Origin: Stictocephala bisonia
Taxonomy: Eukaryota > Arthropoda > Insecta > Hemiptera > Membracidae
Direction: 5' to 3'
Length of the DNA stretch: 64,000 nt
NCBI GenBank assembly: GCA_035578905.1
Contig: JAQJVL010000124.1
Coordinates: forward strand, 1,737,616-1,801,615
Shown: in pieces, positions 1-10,983 of the stretch
Layout: each line of letters begins with the position of its first letter
Numbering within the stretch: the stretch's first letter is position 1
The notes under the pieces: generated by a model
Told to the model about the DNA's origin: nothing
Seen by the model: only the letters and a program-made list of their open reading frames with translations
Databases searched by the model: none
Made by a program: the position numbers and the translations under genes

Positions 1-429
1 GAACAGTCAAATTATCCTTTCCAGTTTTATTTGAACAATTAGTATTTGTACAAAGAAATGGTAAAATAAATTATTTTTTGATTTTATATAATGTCTTATA
101 ATATGACAAAATAATATTATTACGATAGTGTTATACTGTGAAAAACGGCAAGACCCATAACATTTTTTGACATATACATGTTTCGTAATACGAACTCATG
201 TCAACGCTTCATTTTTTTCTAACTGGATTGTTTCTAAACAATTCGATGTCATGTAAATGTGTTCTACTTAAAACAACTATTGTAACTCAACATGACTGTG
301 TAAACTATTTTCATCAAATATTTACGTTGTTTTGTTAGACTTAACGTTGAAATAAGCTTGTGGTATGTACTACGAGTAAAATTTGAAATAAAAACACATG
401 CACATAGTATTGATTTTTACAAAAATACA
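1..429. other. AT-rich sequence, no feature seen
   Basis: I see no long open frame, tandem repeat or recognisable element here. The base composition is AT-rich, like most unoccupied sequence in the window. Confidence 0.5.
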
Positions 430-722
430 CAATGTTGGTTAGTGATGCAGTGTTGTAACCCAGTTACTGGGCAAAAATGTGTTACTTAGTAGCCGATAGG
501 TTCTTTGCTCAGTCCTTTTAATACCGACATGCATCCGCTCAGTGGTTACTATCTACGTAGAAACTACTGGAGAGACGTCTTCAGCGTCAATGTTGGGCGA
601 TAGTCAAGGTTGAAACATAGTTTAGGAGAGATAAATAAGTATCAGGCATTTTAGTTACCAATACTACGTGGTTCGGATTCCACGTAAAGATGTTGGTCCC
701 TTAGTTACACTGAATATTGAGT
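430..722 (+). mobile_element. SINE, long-head type, 5' part
   Basis: This copy starts with the shared head (gcagtgttgtaacccag) and runs through the box-B-like block (gtggttcggattccac) near 670-690. It matches the full copy at 10984-11440 in order and orientation but stops before the shared 3' body. No coding capacity is expected. It is probably transcribed by RNA polymerase III and mobilised by a LINE; that is inferred from the family type. Confidence 0.7.
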
Positions 723-831
723 GAGTCATCTAGATCTCCATCATAGTTGTCTTAGTGCAGATAATAATAGTAACAAGAAATATTAAATAATGAATTAATA
801 ATAAGGAATAATAATAGCCTACTATTCGTTA

Positions 832-1073
832 TTAATTTATAAGACGTCGATCGTAGAGATATTGGCGAATATGATGGTGAATGAGTGTGATGAGTGAAAA
901 TGAACGATTGTACTCATTGTTACTATCTGAGTTGGGCTTAGCTCAGAAAGGACTTTTTATCAACGATGGGTCCTACAGATTTATGTGGAATCCGAACCAC
1001 GTAGTGTTGGTCTGATTTTCAGTTAACTGACAAGTCTTACGCTCAGTTCTCTCCCCTACTACAATAATACCGT
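832..1073 (-). mobile_element. SINE, 3' body, inverted
   Basis: On the minus strand this reads from the middle of the long SINE to its 3' end, including the cgtggttcggattccac block and the conserved tail (catattcgcc, cgtcttat). It lies about 110 bp from the opposite-strand 5' piece at 430-722. The two may be separate truncated insertions or one element broken by inversion. Confidence 0.65.
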
Positions 1074-1077
1074 GGGA

Positions 1078-1115
1078 TCAAACTATACGTAATATAGTAT
1101 TTACGTATAGTTTGA
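1078..1115. repeat. Perfect 15-bp hairpin
   Basis: The arms tcaaactatacgtaa (1078-1092) and ttacgtatagtttga (1101-1115) are exact reverse complements around an 8-base loop. It sits at the edge of the inverted SINE copy. No function is evident. Confidence 0.8.
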
Positions 1116-1666
1116 CTGTTCAGTTTAATATGCAAATCACCAGCCTTTGATCTAGTATGAATGTTACTTTCATCTTGGACTAATGAAAGTTGGGATACGA
1201 TTACAACAGGCTTCTAATATTGAATGGACACGTCCAAGCGCTCCAACTTGGAACATTAATAAGTTGGGGAGTTGTCGTCAGAGGTGAAGCATGAATAATG
1301 GATGATGTTGTGAGTGAAAATATATTTGCCTCTGGAGGTGGTGTTAATTTGGTTGTCACTGTAAGCCAAGGGCTTATATTAAGCTTATCACATTTGTTAA
1401 AAACTTGGATTGTAAATATGAATAAAATAAAGTTGTTATAACAGGCTAAAGTATATTGGTTTGTTTGGCGCTTACAAATGTTGATAGATAAATGAATATA
1501 ATACTAATACGAATGTTTACTATATATTAATGACGATTATTGTGAACAATAGGTATAATAAGTGAACCATGACAAGACAAAACTAAAACTTACACTTTTA
1601 CATACTATTACTATAAAACGTTCTAGAATTTCGCAATTCACAAGAACATATACAATTTATTTTTAA
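1116..1666. other. Unannotated spacer
   Basis: No gene or repeat was recognised between the SINE fragment and the satellite array. Confidence 0.45.
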
Positions 1667-4600
1667 GGTGAGTAAAGGTGGTAGTCTATAATGTTTGAAT
1701 ACACACAAAGTGTTCTATATTGCGGCAGTTCACTGAAGTACATACAGCTTAGTAACGGTTCAGTTTGATGGTGAGTAGAGGTCACAGCCTTCAAGTGTTT
1801 GATTGGATACCCATAGAATGTTCTATATTGCTGCAGTTCACTAAATACATACAGCTTAGTTATGGTTCAGTTTCATGGTGAGTAGATGCCATAGCCTTTA
1901 CGTGTAGAAATACCCACAAAGTGTTCTATATCGTCGCAGTTCACTGAGAACATACATCTTAGTTACGGTTCAGTTTAATGGTGAGTAGAGGCCATAGCCT
2001 TCACGTGTTTGAATACCCACAAAGTGTTCTATATTGCCGCAGCTCACTGAGGTACATACAGCTTACTCACGGTTCAGTTTAATGGTGAGTAGGTGTCACA
2101 GACTTCACGTGTTTGAATACCCACAAAGTGTTCTATATTGCCACAGTTAACTGAAGTACATACAGTTTAGTTACGGTTCAGTTTAATGGTGAGTAGCTGT
2201 CACAGACTTCACGTGTTTGAATACCCACAAAGTGTTCTATATTGCCGCAGTTCACTGAAGTACATACAGTTTAGTTACGGTTCAGTTTAATGGTGAGTAG
2301 CGGTCATAGCCTTCACGTGTTTGAATACCCATAAAGTGTTCTATATTGCCGCAGTTCACTGAAGTACATACAGCTTAGTTACGGTTCAGTTTAATGGTGA
2401 GTAGCGGTCATAGCCTTCACGTGTTTGAATACCCACAACATGTTCTATATTGCCAAAGTTCACTGAAGTACATACAGCTTAGTTACGGTTCAGTTTGGTG
2501 GTGACTAGAGGCCATAACCTTTACGTGTAGAAATACCCACAATGTGTTCTATATTGTCGCAGTTCACTGAAGTACATACAGCTTAGTTACGGTTCAGTTT
2601 GGTGGTGACTAGAGGCCATAGCCTTTACGTGTAGAAATACCTACAAAGTGTTCTATATCGTCGCAGTTCACTGAAGTACATACAGCTTAGTTACGGTTCA
2701 GTTTAATGGTGAGTAGAGGCCATAGCCTTTACGTGTAGAAATACCCACAAAGTGTTCTATATTGCCACAGTTCACTGAAGTACATACAGCTTAGTTACGG
2801 TTCAGTTTGGTGGTGACTAGAGGCCATAGCCTTTACGTGTAGAAATACCCACAATGTGTTCTATATTGTCGCAGTTCACTGAAGTACATACAGCTTAGTT
2901 ACGGTTCAGTTTGGTGGTGACTAGAGGCCATAACCTTTACGTGTAGAAATACCCACAATGTGTTCTATATTGCCGCAGTTCACTGAAGTACATACAGCTT
3001 AGTTACGGTTCAGTTTGAAGGTGAGTAGAGGCCATAGCCTTTACGTGTAGAAATACCCACAATGTGTTCTATATTGCCGCAGTTCACTGAAGTACATACA
3101 GCTTAGTTACGGTTCAGTTTGGTGGTGACTAGAGGCCATAGCCTTTACGTGTAGAAATACCTACAAAGTGTTCTATATTGTCGCAGTTCACTGAAGTACA
3201 TACAGCTTAGTTACGGTTCAGTTTGGTGGTGACTAGAGGCCATAACCTTTACGTGTAGAAATACCCACAATGTGTTCTATATTGCCGCAGTTCACTGAAG
3301 TACATACAGCTTAGTTACGGTTCAGTTTGGTGGTGACTAGAGGCCATAACCTTTACGTGTAGAAATACCCACAATGTGTTCTATATTGTCGCAGTTCACT
3401 GAAGTACATACAGCTTAGTTACGGTTCAGTTTGGTGGTGACTAGAGGCCATAGCCTTTACGTGTAGAAATACCTACAAAGTGTTCTATATCGTCACAGTT
3501 CACTGAAGTACATACAGCTTAGTTACTGTTCAGTTTTATGGTGAGTATATGCCATAGCCTTTACGTGTAGAAATACCCACAAAGTGTTCTATATTGTCGC
3601 AGTTCACTGAAGTACATACAGCTTAGTTACGGTTCAGTTTGGTGGTGACTAGAGGCCATAGCCTTTACGTGTAGAAATACCTACAAAGTGTTCTATATCG
3701 TCACAGTTCACTGAAGTACATACAGCTTAGTTACGGTTCAGTTTGTTGGTGACTAGAAGTCATAGCCTTTACGTGTAGAAATACCCACAAAGTGTTCTAT
3801 ATTGTCGCAGTTCACTGAAGTACATACAGCTTAGTTACGGTTCAGTTTGTTGGTGACTAGAAGTCATAGCCTTTACGTGTAGAAATACCCACAAAGTGTT
3901 CTATATCGTCGCAGTTCACTGAAGTACATACAGCTTAGTTACGGTTCAGTTTGGTGGTGACTAGAGGCCATAGCCTTTACGTGTAGAAATACCTACAAAG
4001 TGTTCTATATCGTCACAGTTCACTGAAGTACATACAGCTTAGTTACGGTTCAGTTTGTTGGTGACTAGAAGTCATAGCCTTTACGGGTAGAAATACCCAC
4101 AAAGTGTTCTATATCGTCACAGTTCACTGAAGTACATACAGCTTAGTTACGGTTCAGTTTGTTGGTGACTAGAAGTCATAGCCTTTACGTGTAGAAATAC
4201 CCACAAAGTGTTCTATATTGTCGCAGTTCACTGAAGTACATACAGCTTAGTTACGGTTCAGTTTGTTGGTGACTAGAAGTCATAGCCTTTACGTGTAGAA
4301 ATACCCACAAAGTGTTCTATATTGTCGCAGTTCACTGAAGTACATACAGCTTAGTTACGGTTCAGTTTGTTGGTGACTAGAAGTCATAGCCTTCACGTAT
4401 AGAAATACCCACAAAGTGTTCTATATTGCCGCAGTTCACTGAAGTACATACAGCTTAGTTACGGTTCAGTTTGTTGGTGACTAGAAGTCATAGCCTTTAC
4501 GTGTAGAAATACCCACAAAGTGTTCTATATTGTCGCAGTTCACTGAAGTACATACAGCTTAGTTACGGTTCAGTTTAATGCAGAGTAGCACTCACAGCCT

Positions 4601-4740
4601 TCACATGTTTGAATACTGATTAAGTGTTCTATATTGTCGCAGTTCACTGAAGATCATACAGTTTAGTTACGGTTTAGTTGAATGGTGAGTAGAGGTCACA
4701 ACCTTCACGTGTTTGAATACCCACAAAATGTTCTATATTG
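1667..4740. repeat. Satellite array, ~104-bp unit, ~29 copies
   Basis: The landmark cttagttacggttcagttt recurs every 103-107 bp from about 1748 to 4668. Each unit also carries a ggtgagtag or ggtgactag block, an acgtg-containing block, the phrase tgttctatattg and gttcactgaagtacata. Two main variants exist. Type A (ttcacgtgtttgaatac with ggtgagtag) fills most of the left end and the last copies. Type B (tttacgtgtagaaatac with ggtgactag) fills the interior and is much more homogeneous. No unit has a long open frame. The arrangement is what unequal exchange produces, with homogenised centre and diverged edges. Confidence 0.97.
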
Positions 4741-5405
4741 AACCTAACCAATTAAAACACACTATAGAATATAGTGGTGGAACCAGTTGTGATGTTATGT
4801 AGTTTTACTATTCAATGAGTTTTTAAGAGCTTTGATCTAATGAAATATTTTACTGTTTTATTCTATAGATCCCGTAATGTATATATGGTAATGATCCTGT
4901 TTGAACGTATAATATTAATTCATTAGAACTACCAAAGTATAAAGAAAAGTTTTATTCACTTGGACACACATTTTAAAATTTAATGAGTTTGACCCTCTAC
5001 TTAATAATATTGCCAATTTTGATCGTTTACAAAAAAGTGGTCTATCTGCAAAGTGACCGTTGAATTAGTTGCGACCAAGGATGAGTGGGATGGCCATCAT
5101 TTGTTAACGTAGTTAGATTTGATTACAATAGGTACTTGATATTCTCTGTTGGGATTGCCTTGTTTAGGGACTTATTATTTGTTTTAAAAACAACTTAAAA
5201 ACATTTATAAATATTAAATTCAGTCAGTTTAATGGTGTGTCATTCTTCCAACACGATAGGGAAGACAACATAGGTATTTATGTACTTGTACAAGATAAAT
5301 TATAGGTAACATTATAAACGTGTAAAAAAATACACTCATTCACAGTAATATACTTTTTTATATCTTATAATATAGTAGATTAGTCAAAATATGTATATAT
5401 GTATG
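4741..5405. other. Unannotated spacer after the satellite
   Basis: AT-rich, no supported gene. It begins with aacctaacc directly after the last satellite unit. Confidence 0.45.
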
Positions 5406-5665
5406 GTTGCCATCGACGTAAACACTACTAGAAGTCTGGGGTGTCTATGTTGGGTGGTAGTCAAGTTGGGATATTATATAGGGAAGAGAATTGAGTATCT
5501 GTCTTGTCAATTAGTTAAACTCAGATTAATAACACGTATTTTGGATTCCATGTAAATTTATAACCCCCATAGTTTCCCTGACTATAGGGCTATTTTTAAA
5601 TGACCCTTTGTGAGCACAAGTCAAACTCAGTTAGTAACCAGACTACACAGGCCTTTTACAATCAT
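5406..5665 (+). mobile_element. SINE, long-head type, middle to 3' part
   Basis: The sequence follows the full SINE from the cactactagaagtctgg block through gggaagagaat, the decayed box-B-like block and the tcagttagtaac segment. The 5' head is missing or decayed, and the box-B region (ttttggattccatg) has lost its consensus, so this is an old copy. Confidence 0.65.
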
Positions 5666-5911
5666 AACCGATAATAGTTATCTAAAAATACGTCGATCTC
5701 ACATAACTTAGACAAATCTAAGAAATACTGACCAAAAGGGACCTATTTATCATTGTAAGTTATTTAGGGGTGGGGGATTATTTTGTATGAAATTTGCTCG
5801 CATTGAAATATATTTCCTGACCAAGAGTCCTTATTTCAATTATATTTCTTTACTCTACACTTTTCCTTAACATTGACAGGTACAACATATTTCAAGTTAT
5901 GACTATAATAA

Positions 5912-6211
5912 AAGGAGACACGCAGGGATGCCATTGTGAAAATAACTAACAACCCTTTTGAACGACACGTATTGCGTCAGGTAACTATTCAGAGGACTGA
6001 GGCAGTGTTTAATTTACTAATGGAGGTCTTTGATGGACTGCCACTTAAGTGCGACATCAACTACATCAAACTACAATGGCACTTGCCATCAATAATGGAT
6101 ACAGACGTGAATGTTCTACTGGCTACATCAAGATCTGGTCGACTCACTGAACACCCTGATTCGATATATCGAAAAGTAAATGACACGAAGGAAAGTAATG
6201 TTTCAACCTAA
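5912..6211 (+). CDS. Unrecognised open frame, possible exon
   Basis: The frame is open from just after a TAA at 5909-5911 to a TAA at 6209-6211, about 99 codons, with a mixed, protein-like composition rather than the Lys/Ile/Phe-rich content typical of chance frames here. There is no ATG at its 5' end. A pyrimidine-rich tract followed by acattgacag ends near 5880 and resembles a 3' splice site, though the intervening TAA argues against simple use of that site. No domain was recognised. It may be a decayed exon, a transposon fragment or chance. Confidence 0.22.
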   Translation, partial: KETRRDAIVKITNNPFERHVLRQVTIQRTEAVFNLLMEVFDGLPLKCDINYIKLQWHLPSIMDTDVNVLLATSRSGRLTEHPDSIYRKVNDTKESNVST

Positions 6212-6260
6212 TTCAGTAGACTATAGTTAATACAGTTTACACTATACTCGATATAATGAA

Positions 6261-6574
6261 TCTCCCGACTTGACATTAGCGCGCCTAGTGACGTTTGAGT
6301 AAGGCTCTGACGTGCGATGTTGATGGAACAATGTGTCTGGCAATAAGCTATAAACAATAAGAAATATAAACTTATAAGACAATGGAAACACTAAGAAGAT
6401 ACGTGATCATAACATATTTAGTCACACATAAATATTCAAACAAGCAGGTAATCAAACAGGCGCTAATAAAGAACCAAAACTTGACAAACATCGTCACGCC
6501 ATTAGTCTTTACGTTTTGAACCTCCTCGTAGATCCAGTATTTGCTGTAGGAGCGCTCTGAAGTCAAGTCGGGAC
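6261..6574. mobile_element. MITE with TIRs, copy 1
   Basis: The ends are imperfect inverted repeats: tctcccgacttgacattagc at the left and, read inward on the other strand, tgtcccgacttgacttcaga at the right. A related sequence with the same layout lies at 10451-10807. There is no transposase frame, so it would depend on an enzyme supplied elsewhere. A target duplication is not clear, so the superfamily is unassigned. Confidence 0.65.
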
Positions 6575-6702
6575 ATAAGATAAATAGTTTACAGTCTTAT
6601 ATTTGAGAGCCTCGTATATTATTTTATTTTTTCTAAATAGACTGACAATAGATTTATGTAAATCAGAGCCTCTATTCAGGCTTTGATTGAGAGGAGCTAC
6701 AA

Positions 6703-6760
6703 TTATTATTTATTTATTTCAAAAATAAAAATTGAATTAAATAGCATTTGGGATCAGCTT
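6703..6760 (-). repeat. Antisense retroelement tail
   Basis: The segment (tttatttatttcaaaaataaa) followed by gcatttgggatcagcttgac resembles the reverse complement of a LINE or SINE 3' end with an A-rich tail. No coding part is attached. Confidence 0.35.
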
Positions 6761-6985
6761 GACAAGTGTTCTGGTGTTGTATGATTATATGTGTGTTTTT
6801 GTTGTAGTTACAGTTTATATTAAATAGTTAGCTTTGTAGTGTATGTAATGTGTAATAGTATTGTAAGGCACTAGAGTAAATGATATTCAGTACAAGTAAA
6901 CGTCACACAGCACAAATTTATTACAATATAAGCACAAAATGGACAATATATATTACAATACAAGGACAAAATGCACAAATATTAT

Positions 6986-7023
6986 GGTGATCGATTTCGG
7001 CGAACCACGCTCACCTTCCTCAG
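6986..7023 (-). ncRNA. Hammerhead-ribozyme-like motif
   Basis: Read on the minus strand, CTGAGGA (7023-7017) fits the hammerhead core CUGANGA. One extra A follows, then GGTGAGC (7015-7009), a GTG loop and GTTCGCC (7005-6999). The two arms can form seven pairs including G-U pairs, and GAAA follows at 6998-6995. Hammerhead motifs are documented in Penelope-like terminal repeats. Stems I and III could not be confirmed, and the extra A next to stem II is non-ideal, so activity is uncertain. Confidence 0.4.
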
Positions 7024-7261
7024 ACCAGAGGTATTCACAAAGAATGAAAAATGGTGTTCAAAAATTCAATTTATAGGCCTATGATCACGTGACCCCATTG
7101 GCTGAAATCGTCAAAATGGTGGCTGCTGTGATATTATTTTTTAATCCCTATTGTCTGTTACTTCTGTTCTTTTAGCAACTGAAAATACGTTATTAAAAAC
7201 TACTTCGGAATCAGAATTACCTGTTTATTCTTTAATTTATCACGATCCTTACATTTTTATT

Positions 7262-7622
7262 TTAAAATAAATAACTCTTCCCAAGCATTCATAATACGAC
7301 CCTTCTTACAAACTTTAATAATGTTTACATTTTAATCTATTTTATTTAAACTTTGGGTACAATTCAGAAGGTCTTTAGCTACACTAGATCTTTCAAGTTT
7401 CTTGTTTTTAAAAGCAGAGACATGGTTTTTATATCTTTTGCTAAAATTACAGTTTGACCTATGTAAAACATATTAAAATCATTCATTTAATCCTATATAT
7501 TCCTGAATTATTGAATTATATTCACTTTCAATATTTGGGTGTAAAATGTTAGACAAGGTATTACAAGTCTTAAAAGCTACTGATAAATTGAATTTCTCAA
7601 ATCTATTACCAACTCTTTGTGT
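7262..7622 (-). pseudogene. Penelope-like GIY-YIG endonuclease remnant
   Basis: A 40-odd-codon open stretch on the minus strand starting at 7619 (beginning QRVGNRFEKF and containing KTCNTLSNIL) is followed, after stops and shifts, by FYIGQT near 7468, which matches the second GIY-YIG signature. Then come KRYKNHVSAFKNKKLERSSV and KGRIMNAWEE, the latter with the conserved C-terminal Glu region. This nuclease would nick DNA to prime insertion of a Penelope-like element. The frame is interrupted by several stops and at least two shifts, so no working protein can be made. The order of motifs is what supports the call. Confidence 0.68.
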
Positions 7623-7744
7623 AAACGGTACTTATTTTGTTTTTTATCGGATTTTTCTTTAAGTGTTGTCCGTTTATCGTCTGTATACGAGTATGTTCCA
7701 ACACGTATTGTGATAATTAAAAATTATTTTTAAATGTTACTGTA

Positions 7745-7802
7745 TAATATGCTTACTGTAATAAATTGTATCATTGTAAATTGAAACAAATAAATAAATA
7801 TT
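7745..7802 (+). repeat. Retroelement 3' tail
   Basis: The string aaattgaaacaaataaataa, preceded by taataaattgtatcattg, looks like the 3' end of a LINE or SINE with an (AAAT)n tail. The body upstream was not recognised. Confidence 0.35.
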
Positions 7803-8230
7803 ATTAACACACCATCACTAAAAATCACTTTTAATGGTACAAAATGGCCTATAGTAAACACACTCACTAAGGCAAAACACTGAACTTGTTACATTGATTA
7901 CTCGAAGTATTGCATTAACTGCCAGTGTTATTATCATATTATGATTTAATAAAATGTATTTGAATGTACTAATAATATAGAAGTGTTATTATTTGAATAA
8001 AATAATAAGTACTTTTAATTCGTTATTTACGTAACGAGTGAGCTAACTGGCTGTTGCATTAGTAAATCTCTAAGTTAATTCCAAACTACAGTATTCTTAT
8101 TAAAATTTTCTTACGTAACATTCTTCTGATGTTTGACAGTTTTATAATTGTGAGATTGACTTTGTATATGTGTATAGGATTCTATAAAAACTGAAATGAT
8201 TTTTAAACCCTAATGATGTTTTTCGTTTAA

Positions 8231-8865
8231 CACGTTAGGTGCCATCCTTAAAATGAGTATTTTTGCTCTAAATTGCCAAAATCTTTTATGCAAATATTTG
8301 TAACAATGATGCATTATATTTACTATGCCACCATTTCTGAGTACAGAAATAGTACATACATAGGCATTATATATATATATAAATATGTTGGAAATATTGG
8401 CCCGACACAGTTTTTTTAGTAGCATATATGGCACATAACAAACTCTGTCAGGCATATCGGCCTGACACATTTTGAGGTAAATTTGTTTTCATGGTTTGGC
8501 TACACTGACTGCATGATGAAAGTAATCCAGTATTCAATATGTATTACGTTATTTCAATAACAACAGTCACTAAATAAGTCTGTCGAGGCTATACTCCTGA
8601 CAACTTGCCCGTAGAACATGCAAACATTTAAAGTTTTTTGAACAACTTTGTATACAACCAAAAACTTAGAAATTTGCTCTGTAAATAGTATGATGCTTGC
8701 AGTACAATAAAGTGTGATCGGTTTCTTTAAGAAAGCAGGACCAGTCGAGTAACAATAAAATAACCAAAAGGTTGATAAGCAACAATGTCGGGCGTAGTGG
8801 CCCGACGGCATCTAGCTGAGACAAAGAGCCGTCGGGCGTACTAGCCTGACACGGCAGCTAAAGTG
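8231..8865. mobile_element. piggyBac-like non-autonomous element
   Basis: The element is flanked by TTAA on both sides (8227-8230 and 8866-8869), the target duplication typical of piggyBac elements. Its ends are inverted: cacgttaggtgcc at the left and, on the other strand, cactttagctgcc at the right (11 of 13 matching). It carries several near-palindromic 20-mers: gtcaggcatatcggcctgac near 8447, gtcgggcgtagtggcccgac near 8787 and gtcgggcgtactagcctgac near 8831, plus weaker versions near 8400 and 8581. It has no transposase frame, so movement would need an enzyme from a related element. Confidence 0.75.
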
Positions 8866-8869
8866 TTAA

Positions 8870-10450
8870 AGAAACATACATTTATTTCGTATACTAGTGT
8901 GAAAATTATTTGTTAAGAATACAAGGAAATTATTAAAGCAAGGTAAATTACATAATAAAAGAAAAACAATTATAAGTAAAATTACTATAATATTTTGTGC
9001 AATTACTATTTAAGGATTTAGATTATACAGTTAAAACGGATATAAATAATATAAATTTTATGGAATGACATTAAGAAAGCACATGCAATTATTTTTTTCA
9101 ATATACTCATTATTTTGATGGCGTTCATAAATTTTCTGTAGGTAAATTCAGTATAAATTAAAAAGTAATTGATGAAACTGTTTTTGTTGAAATCTATTAA
9201 GTAAAACAACTCTTGTTTAGTATTACTCGTGGCCAATTGGCTCTCATAAGTTCAATTTTATCGTTACCAAAACTTATTTTATAAACAGTGAAATAATGAA
9301 CTACCATGAATTAGCGTGGAAAGATAAAGAATATATTTTTCTCTGGTGATAAATATAGTGTAAGTTATGAGTAAAATTATATTAAAAATAGTTTCAAATT
9401 AATTTTATTGACCAGATCAATGCTGTGAACTCTCTCTTACACTTCTTTACTAAGAAATATTACCTTGTGGAAGTGATCTATTGACGCCTCGTAATTATTT
9501 TAATATAGTTAATAATTTTATTTGTTACGTTTACACATTTTTTTGTAATATGTGAAGTAATGCTTATTTAAATAAACTAACTACAAAATAATCATAATAT
9601 TTATATTTCACTTATGTGTTAATAGTGTTTTAATATGTGTAAGAAATCATTTCTCATGGTAAAATACTTTTTCTACTCCGAATTGTTCGGTTCTTTTTTA
9701 AATAACCTCTCAGTGCTACAAAGTTTTATTAAATAAGATAATTTATTATACAAATTTATTCCATAATAATGAGCACTTTTCATATCTTACTTTGTTAGGA
9801 AATGGATAAAACAATAATGTTGAATATCTACGTGCCTTGTTATCTTTTTAAGTGATGCGATATTTTAAAATTTTATTGTTCTTACTTTTTGTTAATACAA
9901 TGTTAATTGTAAGAAAACACGCTTTAGTCTGTAATCTCTTACAAGATTGAAATCGAATAACCTGTTGCCGCAAATGAAATTAGGGCTTGAAAGATAAAGT
10001 AGGAAGAGTTGTCTTAGTTCGCCATTAATACGGTACAACATTTTATGTAAAAAAATTTAAATTATATAAATGTCAATGTCAATTATGAATTTGATGAACA
10101 ATCGAAAAAGGTTAGTATTTTGTTTAATTAATTAAGAAAATCGTTTAGTTATTTATTAAAAACCAATTAAATTTTATTAAGTCTTTAGCTAGTTTCGTTA
10201 CAAAATGTAACATTTTGAATATTATATTAAAAGTAACTAATGTGAACTAAATCTCAACTTCAATAATAAAAATACTTATACCTAACAGTTCTAACACATT
10301 TATTACTGCACTAAATAATCAAAATATCATCCCATAGTAATTATTTAATACAATATAATGTCGTACCATAAACATGAGATTCATGTGTAGTAGTTTTGTA
10401 ATACGAAGCACAGTCATGTCGGTTATATAGCTACACTAGATTTAATGTGT
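8870..10450. other. AT-rich sequence, no feature seen
   Basis: Very AT-rich, with only short chance frames. No repeat partner was found within the window. Confidence 0.5.
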
Positions 10451-10807
10451 CTTCCGATTTGACGTGAGCGACTTTAGAGGCGTTTTAGTGCCGATCTAAT
10501 ACACAATGTTGCCAACAGCACACTGCTTCTGGCTATCTATAAGAATATAAAATCAATAAGAAACAAACATTTTTATAGATATAAAAAATAAGAAAATCCA
10601 AGATCATACAAGTTTTACTCGCACACAAAATCACGTAGTCAAACGAGCAGGTTATTCGACTGAGAAGAGAATTGAAACGTGCCAATCATGTAAGGTGTTA
10701 TTATGTTTATGTCTGACTAGTATCGTCACACAATTGGTCGTAGCATTCCCAAACTCCTTGTAGTTTCAGCACTTGCTGTTGGAGCGCTCTTAAGTCGAGT
10801 CAGGAGA
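10451..10807. mobile_element. MITE with TIRs, copy 2
   Basis: A diverged direct copy of the 6261-6574 element. The left end is cttccgatttgacgtgagcg and the right end, read inward on the other strand, is tctcctgactcgacttaaga. Shared internal blocks include caagcaggt/gagcaggt, a gtcac(a/g)c block and the gctgt(a/t)ggagcgctct end. The shared boundaries show that this is a unit of mobility. No coding sequence. Confidence 0.65.
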
Positions 10808-10904
10808 TTAATTAAGTGGACTATAATGACTTGTATTATGCAATCGATATTGGACGTGTATGTTTTTTGAGTTGTAATATATAATTGTTGTCGGCGTGGT
10901 GGCT

Positions 10905-10978
10905 GAATGAATGAAAAATGTCTTTATTTATGTGGCGAAGTTAGGACTATTTAGTCCTCTCTACCATATAACCAATAC
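10905..10978 (-). repeat. Antisense retroelement 3' end
   Basis: The string gaatgaaaaatgtctttatt followed by ggactatttagtcctctcta recurs in similar form at 21412-21505. In both places a long-head SINE begins a short distance downstream. On the minus strand it would be a short 3' end with an ATTCATTC tail. Confidence 0.5.
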
Positions 10979-10983
10979 ATATG

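Larger units (their letters stand above)
6893..7622 (-). mobile_element. Penelope-like element, 3' part
   Basis: On the minus strand a decayed GIY-YIG endonuclease tail is followed by the short hammerhead-like motif at 7023-6986 and an AT-rich terminal segment ending near 6893 (gacgtttacttgtac on the minus strand). The terminal ~130 bp recurs twice as the inverted arms at 20956-21238. Penelope-like elements combine a reverse transcriptase with a C-terminal GIY-YIG nuclease. Only the 3' part is present, because no reverse transcriptase was found upstream. Confidence 0.72.

Noticed and set aside
1667..4740. A CRISPR array.
   Set aside because: The whole ~104-bp unit repeats without unique spacers, in an animal-like genome. 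It is a satellite. The same holds for the 22-, 23-, 36- and 49-bp arrays.
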